Under the pieces are notes generated by a model. The model was not told the origin of the DNA, ran no database searches, and was given only the letters and a program-made list of their open reading frames with translations. DNA of 64,000 nt from NCBI RefSeq assembly GCF_000702665.1, contig NZ_JNJA01000003.1, positions 62,001 through 126,000 of the forward strand, written 5' to 3'. Both the position numbers and the translations under genes were made by a program. The DNA comes from Solidesulfovibrio alcoholivorans DSM 5433. Lineage in GTDB: Bacteria > Desulfobacterota > Desulfovibrionia > Desulfovibrionales > Desulfovibrionaceae. Of this stretch, positions 23,212-29,835 are shown one piece after another. Numbering within the stretch: the stretch's first letter is position 1; every line of letters begins with the position of its first letter.

Positions 23212-23874
23212 ACCGCCGTCCGAGTTGACGTCCGTGACCTCGTAGCCGTTGGTGGCGAAGTCGTTCTGAGTCTTGTTGTAGATCCTCGCGCCCTTCCGGA
23301 ATTTCTTGGCGTTGGTCACGGTGATGGCGGTCGCCGCGGCTGCGGCGTCGGCTGTCAGATCATCCAGGCCGGCCCATCCCATCTCCATGAACTGGATGTT
23401 TGTCTCGACGCCGACCGCGCCCTTGTTGACGGCGCTGATTTTACCCTGATCCACGACGCAGCCGCGCCCGAAGAAGACGACCGGGCCACGACGGTACCAG
23501 GTCGAGAAAGCCGGCTTGAGGACGGCCGGGGAATAGACGACGGAGGCTCCCGCGTTGACCGTCCTCTTGCCGAACATGCTGGCCAGGATCGCGTCGCCCA
23601 TGGGCACGCTGCCCTTGGTGCCGGACGGCCGGGCGTAGATCTTGATGGGCACGGAGCCAGCCGGGGTCATGTCCTGGAACTGGTCGATTAGACCGCGGGT
23701 GTCGGTCTGGATTTCCTCGGAGTCGGTGTAGCTCGGGTTCTGGTTCATATCCGGGAAGCCGGCCGCGAGAACCGCGTCGGTCGAAGCCGGGAAAACGAGT
23801 TGCCCCGGGGTGGTTTCGGCCGGGCAGAAGAGGCCGAATTCTCTCCCCCGGGCAATGTCTTCGGCGATGGCCAT
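23212..23874 (-). pseudogene. Tail tube protein, N-terminal part (inside the inverted segment)
   Basis: The minus-strand frame from ATG 23874 reads MAIAEDIARGREFGLFCPAE, a tail-tube-like protein, with a central domain boundary near the end (NGYEVTDVNSDGGG). After that the frame runs into the ParB-like gene on the other strand and is no longer meaningful. The missing C-terminal half is found on the plus strand at 25,089-25,607. GGAGG precedes the start. It would not give a functional tube subunit in this arrangement. Confidence 0.8.
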
Positions 23875-23886
23875 GGTAGCCTCCTC

Positions 23887-24303
23887 TTATTCCCCGTCCC
23901 AGGCCCAAAACGGGCAGGTGACGGTGTGCTGCTGGTTTCCGTTTGTGACGCCGCTGTCCACGGTGGACGGGCCTTCCTGGCTCAGGTCATCCCCGGGCGC
24001 GAAAAAGACCTCACCCACGTCCTTGCCCTTGAAAAGCGCCTCGACCTGTGCCGCCAGGGCCCATCCGACTTGCACGCCAACGCCGGACGGGGTGAACACC
24101 TGAACTTTAACCACGCCGATGCGATGGCCCGACGCGTCCGGCCCAACCTCCTCGGAGAAGGCCTTGCCGGGGAGCACCGTGCATCGGACCCATTTCCCGT
24201 CAGTCGGCGGCGTGAAGGCGAGGTTGTCGTAAGCGACCGGCGTGGCCGTCCAGTTGGTCTTGAAATAGGTCTGCACGGCCCGGATGATGGCGTCAGGGGT
24301 CAT
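23887..24303 (-). CDS. Tail terminator / tail completion protein
   Basis: 138 residues. MTPDAIIRAVQTYFKTNWTA opens with the helix typical of lambda gpU-like and DUF4128-type terminator proteins, followed by beta strands (WVRCTVLPG, HRIGVVKVQVFTPSGVG) and a C-terminal sandwich edge (HTVTCPFWAW). It overlaps the upstream gp10-like gene by four bases and precedes the tail-tube gene, the usual order. The gene is intact but lies in the inverted segment, so it is on the opposite strand from the rest of the tail operon. Confidence 0.7.
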   Translation of the reverse strand: MTPDAIIRAVQTYFKTNWTATPVAYDNLAFTPPTDGKWVRCTVLPGKAFSEEVGPDASGHRIGVVKVQVFTPSGVGVQVGWALAAQVEALFKGKDVGEVFFAPGDDLSQEGPSTVDSGVTNGNQQHTVTCPFWAWDGE

Positions 24304-24728
24304 GAGGCGTACCCCCGTTTTTGAGCCTCGCCCTGGACGTATTCGGCAAAGGCCAGCATGGTGTTGGCGATGAACCCGGACGGGGCGTGCTCCGAATGCC
24401 CATCCTCAAGCGCCATGAGATATTCGATGTTGTTGTAGAGCACGTAGACGTCCGAATCGGGGAGAGCGGCAACTATCTGTTGCACCCGGGCGGCGAGATC
24501 CACGCCCGTGTAATCGCCCGGAGGCTCTTTCCAATCCGACCAATCCGGGCCAACCATCCATGACGCAGCGCAGCGGCCGGTGTCCTTGGGATTCTCCTTC
24601 GTGAGGGTCACCATGAGCTTAAGAATGGCTGCGCGAACGACAGCGCGGTAATCCGTTCCGATGGTGTCCACCATCTCCTGCAGGGCCCTTTCGAAGGCGT
24701 CTGCGCTAGTCGTGAGGTCGGCTTGCAT
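24300..24728 (-). CDS. HK97 gp10-like head-tail protein
   Basis: 142 residues. Family features include a helical N-terminus (FERALQEMVDTIGTDYRAVV), the KENPKDTGRCAASWMVG block (usually xPxDTGRLxxSW), DVYVLYNNIEYLMALEDGHS and HAPSGFIANTMLAF. These proteins act at the neck between connector and tail. The gene is complete and lies within the inverted segment between the head-closure and tail-terminator genes, which is its normal position relative to them. Confidence 0.82.
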   Translation of the reverse strand: MQADLTTSADAFERALQEMVDTIGTDYRAVVRAAILKLMVTLTKENPKDTGRCAASWMVGPDWSDWKEPPGDYTGVDLAARVQQIVAALPDSDVYVLYNNIEYLMALEDGHSEHAPSGFIANTMLAFAEYVQGEAQKRGYAS

Positions 24729-25088
24729 CTACTTCCGCCCCTGGGCCTTGTAGAGCAGGTCAACGCCGGCCGGGCTCACCACGTCCACGGCAATGAGGGT
24801 CCAGACGGCGCCTTTGACGTCGGTCAACGTGTCGGTGGTCAGCGGCACGCAGCCAAGGCCCGACGCGGCGATGGTGAACATCGTGTCGCCCTGCTTAATG
24901 AGCGTGCCGTCTATGAGGTGCTGGAATAAATTTGCGGCAACCGAACTGCCTGAGCTTGCGGCCAGGGCGTACCCATGGAAAATTTGGGGAGCGACCGGCT
25001 TGTATGCCCCGGTGGCCGGATCAAACTCGCCCGTCCCGTCCGAGGCGCGGGTGATGGTGATGGGCTGGCCCTTGGCCTTGATTTGGGC
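24729..25088 (-). pseudogene. Head-closure protein body, cut from its start codon by the inversion
   Basis: The minus-strand frame reads QIKAKGQPITITRASDGTGE, then YKPVAPQIFHGYALAASSG and LGCVPLTTDTLTDVKGAVW to a stop at 24,729, about 118 residues of a head-closure/adaptor protein. No suitable start lies on this strand at its N-terminal end. The expected first residues, MDYVA, are encoded on the plus strand at 23,197-23,211, at the other edge of the inverted segment. Joining the two gives a normal N-terminus. It is therefore a split gene. Confidence 0.78.
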
Positions 25089-25607
25089 GGCAACACGACC
25101 ACCAATGTCTTGACGATTTCGCCCGGCGTCAAGGCTTCGGGCGGATGGGCCACGGGTGACGTGATCCGTGGCTATCTTCCCGCGCCGACCAAGATCGGCA
25201 AGCCCATCGAGAGCCGCAAGACCACCATCACCATCGGCGGCGTGACCAAGGTTCTCATGACCCTGGACGTGACCTTCGCGGACAAGATCCAGATGGTGGA
25301 CGACGAGATGACCACCTCCGGGTTCCCCGAGGCCTACGGCGAGGACCGCCGCACGATCAAAGGCACGCTCAAGGGGCACCTGCGCCCGGCCGATGTGCAG
25401 CGGTTCTTCGACGGCTTCGAGGGTACCGAGCAGGCCGTGTCCATCCTCTTCGGCAATACCGACGGCTACAAGCTCCAGCACGACATGGCCCGCTGCCGCA
25501 TCCAGGTTCCAAAGCTGACCAACAACGGCCCGTTCATCGACTGGTCCTGCGACTTCGCCGCTCTCGAAGTCAACGGCGAAGACTCCATGACCTGGACCTT
25601 CAAGTAG
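25089..25607 (+). pseudogene. Tail tube protein, C-terminal part
   Basis: The plus-strand frame reads NTTTNVLTISPGVKASGGWA, RKTTITIGGVTKVLMTLDVT, DDEMTTSGFPEAYGEDRRTI and ends IDWSCDFAALEVNGEDSMTW plus TFK. It is the second half of a tail-tube protein and continues exactly where the minus-strand half at 23,212 breaks off. No proper start codon or ribosome-binding site precedes it. Both halves together would give about 390 residues. Confidence 0.8.
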
Positions 25608-25703
25608 GACCTCACCTTTTCGCGGGTCGGATAGGGCGCGCGCCCGACAAGCGGAATCCCCGGCCGCTTCCGGCCCGCAACAACGGGGGAAGGGGAAAAC
25701 ATC

Positions 25704-26102
25704 ATGGCTCTCTCGAAAATTCACCGCTTCTCGCGCAAGCCCAAGGAAAAGTGGATTCGCATCCTGTCGCTGCCCGGGGCTGCCTGGTTGGTCATGCCTA
25801 TGACCGCCACCGACGAAACGGAACTCGAAAAGAAGTTCCAGGAATACGACCCGCGCGCCAAAGCCTATGTCGTGAATGACACCATCGGGCACCTCAAGGC
25901 GCGGGCGCTCCAGGTCATCCGGGGATGGAAGGACGTCCCGAGCGACGAGGACGACGCCGAGGGCAACCCGCTGCCCCTGGAGTACAGCACGGCGGCCCTG
26001 GAAGACCTTTGCGAGACGGCCACGGGGACCATCGTCGAGGTCCTGACCGACTCCCGCCGCGCCGACGCGCTGGTCGTCGAGGCCACCGAAAAAAACTCCT
26101 AG
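25704..26102 (+). CDS. Tail assembly chaperone (gpG-like)
   Basis: 132 residues. KIHRFSRKPKEKWIRILSLP and the acidic C-terminal half match small tail chaperones encoded between tail tube and tape measure. Its last codons GAA AAA AAC contain the heptamer A AAA AAC (26,090-26,096), two codons before the stop, and a -1 frame stays open beyond. So this is the short product of a lambda G/GT-type pair. Ribosome-binding site GGGGAAGGGGAAA. Confidence 0.82.
   Translation: MALSKIHRFSRKPKEKWIRILSLPGAAWLVMPMTATDETELEKKFQEYDPRAKAYVVNDTIGHLKARALQVIRGWKDVPSDEDDAEGNPLPLEYSTAALEDLCETATGTIVEVLTDSRRADALVVEATEKNS
26090..26096 (+). other. Programmed -1 ribosomal frameshift site A AAA AAC
   Basis: In the zero frame the codons are GAA AAA AAC TCC TAG. 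A AAA AAC is a classic X XXY YYZ slippery heptamer. Slipping by -1 gives AAA AAA CTC and enters an open frame of about 145 codons with coding character. The stop is six bases away in the zero frame. No downstream pseudoknot was worked out. Confidence 0.8.
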
Positions 26103-26527
26103 CCTGGGGCCGCTGGCAGATATGGGGGCTGGATGGCGATCCGTGCGAGGCGTGCCGCGACGTCTACGAGGCGGACGACCTCCAGCCCCCCTGCGGCACC
26201 CCGGAGTGCTCGAAGCCGGCCCCACTGTTCCCACAGAACGTCATCCCGTGGAAAATCTGGCAGACCGCGCACCAATTCGACCGGCCGACGCGGACCGAGT
26301 TCCTTGTCTCCATGGCCGGCGCGCAATCCCTGGCCGTGCCGCTGCTCATCACGAGCGAGGCCGTGGCCAGGCTGTGCGAGGCCTATCGGGAGCCCGTGGA
26401 GACATTGGAGCGGGTGCTGCGGCTTGAGGTTGAGCTGTACCCGCTGATCCGGGAGCGATGGGAACGGAACAGGGAGCGACAGGGAGACGGGGGTGGGGGC
26501 GGAAGCCCATGGGGAGAGGAAGATTGA
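26090..26527 (+). CDS. Frameshift extension of the tail chaperone (T part of G-T fusion)
   Basis: The -1 frame continues from the slippery site as KKLLAWGRWQIWGLDGDPCE to a stop at 26,525-26,527. Made as a fusion from ATG 25704 it would give about 274 residues. The extension has CEACRDVYEADD and CGTPEC, two cysteine pairs, and a helical C-terminus (LERVLRLEVELYPLIRERWE). It has no independent ribosome-binding site. In lambda the fusion binds the tape measure while G coats it. The match in order, position and shift direction is convincing. Confidence 0.78.
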   Translation, partial: KKLLAWGRWQIWGLDGDPCEACRDVYEADDLQPPCGTPECSKPAPLFPQNVIPWKIWQTAHQFDRPTRTEFLVSMAGAQSLAVPLLITSEAVARLCEAYREPVETLERVLRLEVELYPLIRERWERNRERQGDGGGGGSPWGEED

Positions 26528-26562
26528 ACGGGGGCCGACTCCCGCCGGCCCCCGTGTTTTTT
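26528..26562 (+). terminator. Rho-independent terminator after the tail chaperone genes
   Basis: A perfect 10-bp inverted repeat ACGGGGGCCG / CGGCCCCCGT (26,528-26,537 and 26,546-26,555) is followed by GTTTTTT. It starts directly at the end of the chaperone fusion frame. Plus-strand transcription should stop here, so the tape measure at 29,836 needs its own promoter. Confidence 0.8.
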
Positions 26563-27247
26563 AGAGCTTTTCGGCCAGCGCTCTGCCTCTTCTCAAGGCC
26601 GCTTCGTCCTCCAGCGCCGCCAGCCCGGCCCAGCTCAAAAATTGCGCCATGCTCACGCGCTCCCCGTCCGGCAGTCGTGCATTGATGCGCGCCAGCCCGG
26701 CAGCCAGCCGCCGCTTGACCTCCGGAGCCACGTGGATGCGCAGCCGCCCCTCGCGGTCGTCCTGGCGGCGTTGCGTGTACCTATTCCGCGGTTGCGGACG
26801 GTCATCCTCGGCGATGGCGGGACAGACCTGCGCGACTCGGCCGGGTGATGGAGCGACCGAGGGAGGCGGCGTCTGTCTCTGGGCACTTACCATTTTCGCG
26901 ATCTGCTTGGGCCGTATCTTCTCCTTACACGCCTTGATTTTGATGGCGTTTACACTTCGTTTGAGCGCGGCGGCGACCTCCTCGACAGATTTCCCAGCTT
27001 CAAGCATTTCCCGCATGCGCGGCAAGTCTTTTGCCCAGTTCTTGCCCGCGCTCTGGCTGTAGAGCGCACCGGCATGGCGATAGTACTCGGCGTACCATTT
27101 GGCGGCCGCCGTCGTGGACGTGTACCAGTACCCGTCGCGATGCTCCCCGCCGCAGCGGCCGGCCTGGATCGCTTCGACCATGGTTGATCGATGGACGCCT
27201 AGGCGGGCGGATTCCTGGGCGACGAAGACGTCGAAGGGCTCTTGCAT
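26561..27247 (-). CDS. Multi-module DNA-binding protein (228 aa)
   Basis: Three parts look like DNA-binding modules. Residues 1-60 (VFVAQESARLGVHRSTMVEA, then WYTSTTAAAKWYAEYY) resemble an excisionase-type domain. Residues about 75-105 (LPRMREMLEAGKSVEEVAAA, LKRSVNAIKIKA) resemble a homeodomain-like HTH. Residues about 170-215 (RLRIHVAPEVKRRLAAGLAR, then RVSMAQFLSWAGLAALED) resemble a ribbon-helix-helix. The middle linker is Pro/Gln/Arg-rich. CAAGGAAAATT precedes the start. A pair of direct repeats lies 44 bp upstream and could be its sites. Function unknown; regulator likely. Confidence 0.6.
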   Translation of the reverse strand: MQEPFDVFVAQESARLGVHRSTMVEAIQAGRCGGEHRDGYWYTSTTAAAKWYAEYYRHAGALYSQSAGKNWAKDLPRMREMLEAGKSVEEVAAALKRSVNAIKIKACKEKIRPKQIAKMVSAQRQTPPPSVAPSPGRVAQVCPAIAEDDRPQPRNRYTQRRQDDREGRLRIHVAPEVKRRLAAGLARINARLPDGERVSMAQFLSWAGLAALEDEAALRRGRALAEKL

Positions 27248-27290
27248 AATTTTCCTTGCATGTGTATCGACGTTTAATTATCAGATTCTT

Positions 27291-27373
27291 GTCGCCGAAA
27301 GGCGTTGGATTGAAACAATCAAGCTGATGAGTTCGCTTTCTGTTTCGTGTCGCCGCAAGGCGTGGGTTGAAAC
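27291..27373 (+). repeat. CRISPR-like pair of hairpin repeats with one 32-bp spacer
   Basis: Two copies: 27,291-27,316 (GTCGCCGAAAGGCG then TTGGATTGAAAC) and 27,349-27,373 (GTCGCCGCAAGGCG then TGGGTTGAAAC). They differ at two bases and one indel. Each has a CGCC/GGCG stem with a four-base loop and the tail TTGAAAC, the 3' end of many type I-C CRISPR repeats, which begin GTCGC. The interval of 32 bases is spacer-sized. The copies are 6-7 bases shorter than usual type I-C repeats and there are no cas genes in the window. They may instead be operator sites for the adjacent DNA-binding gene. Confidence 0.5.
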
Positions 27374-27395
27374 AGTTGCTGTTAGAGAGTCAAAA

Positions 27396-27430
27396 AGGGC
27401 AGAGCCTTACGGTCCTGCCCTCCCTTTTTT
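27396..27430 (-). terminator. Bidirectional terminator hairpin
   Basis: AGGGCAG (27,396-27,402) and CTGCCCT (27,415-27,421) form a stem. On the minus strand it is followed by TTTTTG, just after the stop of the 97-residue gene. On the plus strand it is followed by CCCTTTTTTT. It separates that gene from the CRISPR-like repeats. Confidence 0.7.
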
Positions 27431-27723
27431 TAGCTGGTCCAGCAAGTCAACCGGCCCTCTTGTTCCCGCCAGTAGACCGACCGGCCAATGGCGTCGATCC
27501 AGGCAGCACCATCCACGGGAGAGGCGTCGTAGACGTCCGCGCCGCTCGACGCACGGCCAGCGTGATACGCTTTGTGCACGGCCGTCATCACGATGCCCAG
27601 CTCCTCTCCGGTCAGACGGCTGGCCAATTCGCCCGGGACTTGCGCCATCACGGCCCGCACGGTCTCATGACCGGCAAATCCCTGATACGCTGCCATCATG
27701 TTGCAACATTTGCGGCTATCCAT
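27430..27723 (-). CDS. Hypothetical protein (97 aa)
   Basis: I start at ATG 27723 after GAGGAGCG; the longer frame has no signal. The product begins MDSRKCCNMMAAYQGFAGHE and has a helical middle (VMAQVPGELASRLTGEELGI) and a C-terminus ending CWTS. It resembles small plasmid or phage proteins expressed with DUF932-like genes but I cannot name a family. The terminator follows immediately. Confidence 0.6.
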   Translation of the reverse strand: MDSRKCCNMMAAYQGFAGHETVRAVMAQVPGELASRLTGEELGIVMTAVHKAYHAGRASSGADVYDASPVDGAAWIDAIGRSVYWREQEGRLTCWTS

Positions 27724-27825
27724 AATTTCGCTCCTCGGGGCGGCATCGCGCCCCGGTTTCCGCCCCGGCGAACGGGGCGAGTTTCGAGCAAGGTGGGGGC
27801 CGGCTTGGCCGGCCCCCACTCCTCC

Positions 27826-28068
27826 CTACACGCGGCAGGCGGTCAGGCCTGCGCTTTCGAGCTGACCCCGCAGGCCGGCGTCAAAGGCGGCGCGCTTGGC
27901 CTTGTCCATGTTCACGCGGCCATCGGCCAAAATTTCGCAGTAGCCCCAGGAGTTGGGCAGGTAGACGCGGATGATTTCGCGGGTGTTCGGTTCGGCAGGT
28001 TCCCAGGTCTTCCCGTTGGTGGCGGCGGCGGCATGGGCGGCGATTTCGCGGCGGGCTTCGATTTCCAT
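27826..28068 (-). CDS. Hypothetical protein (80 aa)
   Basis: ATG 28068 (MEIEARREIAAHAAAATNGK) follows GGAGAAAGAAA; the longer frame runs through the terminator and is rejected. The middle NTREIIRVYLPNSWGYCEIL suggests a small alpha/beta domain. It lies alone between the nuclease-gene terminator and the 97-residue gene. Function unknown. Confidence 0.6.
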   Translation of the reverse strand: MEIEARREIAAHAAAATNGKTWEPAEPNTREIIRVYLPNSWGYCEILADGRVNMDKAKRAAFDAGLRGQLESAGLTACRV

Positions 28069-28140
28069 TTTCTTTCTCCGTTCGGGGCGTATTCTCGCCC
28101 CGGTCAGGGTTTGTGGGCCGGGCCATTTCCCCGCCCGCAA

Positions 28141-28192
28141 GAAAAAATTAGCGCGGGTAGAAACTTTTTGCAAGAAAAATTTCTACCCGCGC
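28141..28192 (-). terminator. Long-stem terminator of the nuclease gene
   Basis: A perfect 13-bp inverted repeat, GCGCGGGTAGAAA (28,151-28,163) and TTTCTACCCGCGC (28,180-28,192), has an inner TTTTT/AAAAA stem. On the minus strand it is followed by TAATTTTTTC. It lies 50 bp beyond the stop of the gene ending at 28,243. Confidence 0.8.
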
Positions 28193-28242
28193 AAAAAAGT
28201 TTCGGTCCTCGTTCCAGTCTAGCCCAAAACGGCTCGCTCTCC

Positions 28243-29313
28243 CTACCCCTGCTCCCCTGTTAAGAACGTCTGCAGGGCTGCAAGCAGCTTGTCGCCGCAG
28301 GCAAAGAGGTCGTCTTCGTTTTCAATGGCCACTCGCTCTTCTTTCTTGGCCGCGTCAAATATGCCCACCGACTTCTTCTTCCCGTTAAAATACAAGCGGC
28401 AAATTGTCTTGCGGTTGTTGTCATCAAGGACAATAGCGCAATAAGACTTCGCATCCCGGATGAATATACGCGAAGGGGATATTGCCTGTCGAAGTATCGT
28501 TTTGATTATTAAAAAAGCAACCGCTTCGTCATCGGTTGTTTCGATCCCTGTTCCATCGCTGTCAATTTGTTGCTCTGTGGCGTCGTCTTTCTTCGGAATG
28601 TCATCCACCTTGGCCGACTCAAGGCGTGAATTAATGAGATCGTTTATGTGTTCTTGAATCGCCCTTTTTACAATGGAAGAAAATTGCTCACGCACCTTGG
28701 CCGTGACGTGTCCGTCGTAGATGCGAGAAGCAAAATACTTGACGAAATCCTCAGAGGGGCTTGCCGATTCTTGAGCGAACAGCTTTTTTGCCTCGCTCAC
28801 ATACTTCAGGCTGCTTGCCGAGGATAGTGCCGCCTCAAGGTCCCACATATCCTTCGAGAGCTTCTGAATCTCAGGGAGAAGCCTATCGTTGAAATTCCCG
28901 AAATCGACCTTCATGAACGGCCTGGAGTCCATGATATTCTGTTGTTCCAGATCGGAAAAGAAAAGGTAGGTGACGCCATCCGTCAGGATGCCGATGCGTG
29001 TCGTGGTGTGCGTGGGGAAATATCGGTGGAGTTGGTTGCACTTCCCGCCATCCAAAGGCATGCCCATCGGCTTGCACTCTATCATGATGGCGGGAAGGCC
29101 ATCGCGCATGATGGCAAAATCGACCTTTTCGCCTTTCTTCGTGCCAACGTCTGCCGTAAACTCTGCGACGACTTCATTTGGATCGAAGACATCATAGCCC
29201 AATGCTTGGATGAAGGGCATGACGAGGGAGTTCTTTGTCATTGCTTCGTTGAGTTGCTGGCCTTGGACTTGACGGACGCGGTTGGTCAACTCGAATATTT
29301 TTGCTTGGTCCAT
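28243..29313 (-). CDS. HsdR N-terminal-like nuclease domain protein (356 aa)
   Basis: 356 residues. The N-terminal half has the PD-(D/E)xK arrangement of type I restriction R-subunit N-terminal (HSDR_N) domains: VMPFIQALGYDVFDPNEVVA, then KVDFAIMRDGLPAIMIECK with Asp and the ExK pair. Unlike HsdR it has no helicase part. The C-terminal domain (SPSRIFIRDAKSYCAIVLDD, ICRLYFNGKKKSVGIFD) resembles the extra domain of stand-alone members in defence islands. Base composition is markedly A+T-rich, indicating recent acquisition. It follows the membrane zinc-ribbon gene by 18 bp. A defence or exclusion nuclease is plausible, not proven. Confidence 0.75.
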   Translation of the reverse strand: MDQAKIFELTNRVRQVQGQQLNEAMTKNSLVMPFIQALGYDVFDPNEVVAEFTADVGTKKGEKVDFAIMRDGLPAIMIECKPMGMPLDGGKCNQLHRYFPTHTTTRIGILTDGVTYLFFSDLEQQNIMDSRPFMKVDFGNFNDRLLPEIQKLSKDMWDLEAALSSASSLKYVSEAKKLFAQESASPSEDFVKYFASRIYDGHVTAKVREQFSSIVKRAIQEHINDLINSRLESAKVDDIPKKDDATEQQIDSDGTGIETTDDEAVAFLIIKTILRQAISPSRIFIRDAKSYCAIVLDDNNRKTICRLYFNGKKKSVGIFDAAKKEERVAIENEDDLFACGDKLLAALQTFLTGEQG

Positions 29314-29331
29314 TTTCCTCTCCAGACAACT

Positions 29332-29646
29332 TTATGATTCAGAATTAGCTTTATACTTTAGTTCTTTTCCACAGTTAGGGCAGACATTTGGCATATGGGT
29401 TATGTCCTCCCCGCAAGCATTGCAATAAATCCTTCGACCAAGTTTGGCCTCATTCTTGTCTGCCGCGCGTTCTTTTTGTTGGCTCTCCAGTATAGATAGT
29501 ATTTTCTTCAACACCTGTGTTTGTTGATACTGGTCGTCTATATGCTCATTTATTTTGAAATACCAGCATACAATCCCGCGACAGACAAGAAAAATCAAAA
29601 GCGCCACAAACAACGTAATAAGTGACGCCACAATCGTAGGCTCCAT
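29332..29646 (-). CDS. Membrane-anchored zinc-ribbon protein (104 aa)
   Basis: Residues 5-30 (IVASLITLFVALLIFLVCRG region) are one membrane segment. A coiled-coil stretch follows (YQQTQVLKKILSILESQQKE), then a C-terminal zinc ribbon: YCNACGEDI and PNVCPNCGKEL. GGGGAGGG precedes ATG 29646. It forms a two-gene, A+T-rich unit with the nuclease downstream, so it may anchor or sense for it. No exact family recognised. Confidence 0.65.
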   Translation of the reverse strand: MEPTIVASLITLFVALLIFLVCRGIVCWYFKINEHIDDQYQQTQVLKKILSILESQQKERAADKNEAKLGRRIYCNACGEDITHMPNVCPNCGKELKYKANSES

Positions 29647-29764
29647 GCCGCCCTCCCCTTTTCGGAGAACCGATACCAGCGGACCGGGCTAAACGGCAAC
29701 AGTCTTCCCCCTCTTTTTGCACGCTCATGCGCGGGTCGTCGTCCTCCCCACCCGAGCCCAGGCC

Positions 29765-29831
29765 GAAAAATTCCCATCGCAGGGGCGGCGCATGTCCCGC
29801 GGGCCGGGCAGCATCCTGGAAACCCAGGATG
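29765..29831 (+). promoter_or_regulatory. Tape-measure leader: repeated element and hairpin covering the ribosome-binding site
   Basis: GAAAAATT followed by GCAGGGGCGGCGCATGTCC (29,779-29,797) matches the leader of the scaffold gene at 19,924-19,957. Just before the start, CATCCTGG (29,812-29,819) and CCAGGATG (29,824-29,831) form a perfect 8-bp stem with a four-base loop, burying the AGGA that would bind the ribosome. This suggests translational control of the tape measure. The promoter itself is not recognisable. Confidence 0.5.
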
Positions 29832-29835
29832 AATC

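Larger units (their letters stand above)
23212..25090. other. Inverted segment of about 1.9 kb inside the neck/tail-tube region
   Basis: Between about 23,212 and 25,090 four virion genes run on the minus strand although all genes on both sides run on the plus strand. At the left edge the plus strand has the first codons of the head-closure gene (ATG GAT TAC GTC GCC, from 23,197), whose body is on the minus strand at the right edge. The tail-tube gene starts on the minus strand at the left edge and its C-terminal half continues on the plus strand right of the segment. Flipping the segment restores both genes in frame and the standard order. The junctions sit in short GGC/GCC-rich sequences of opposite orientation. 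Confidence 0.85.

Noticed and set aside
23212..23691. Plus-strand frame starting at 23,197 as a 164-residue gene
   Set aside because: Only its first five or so codons look real (start of the head-closure gene). The rest is antisense to the tail-tube part in the inverted segment.
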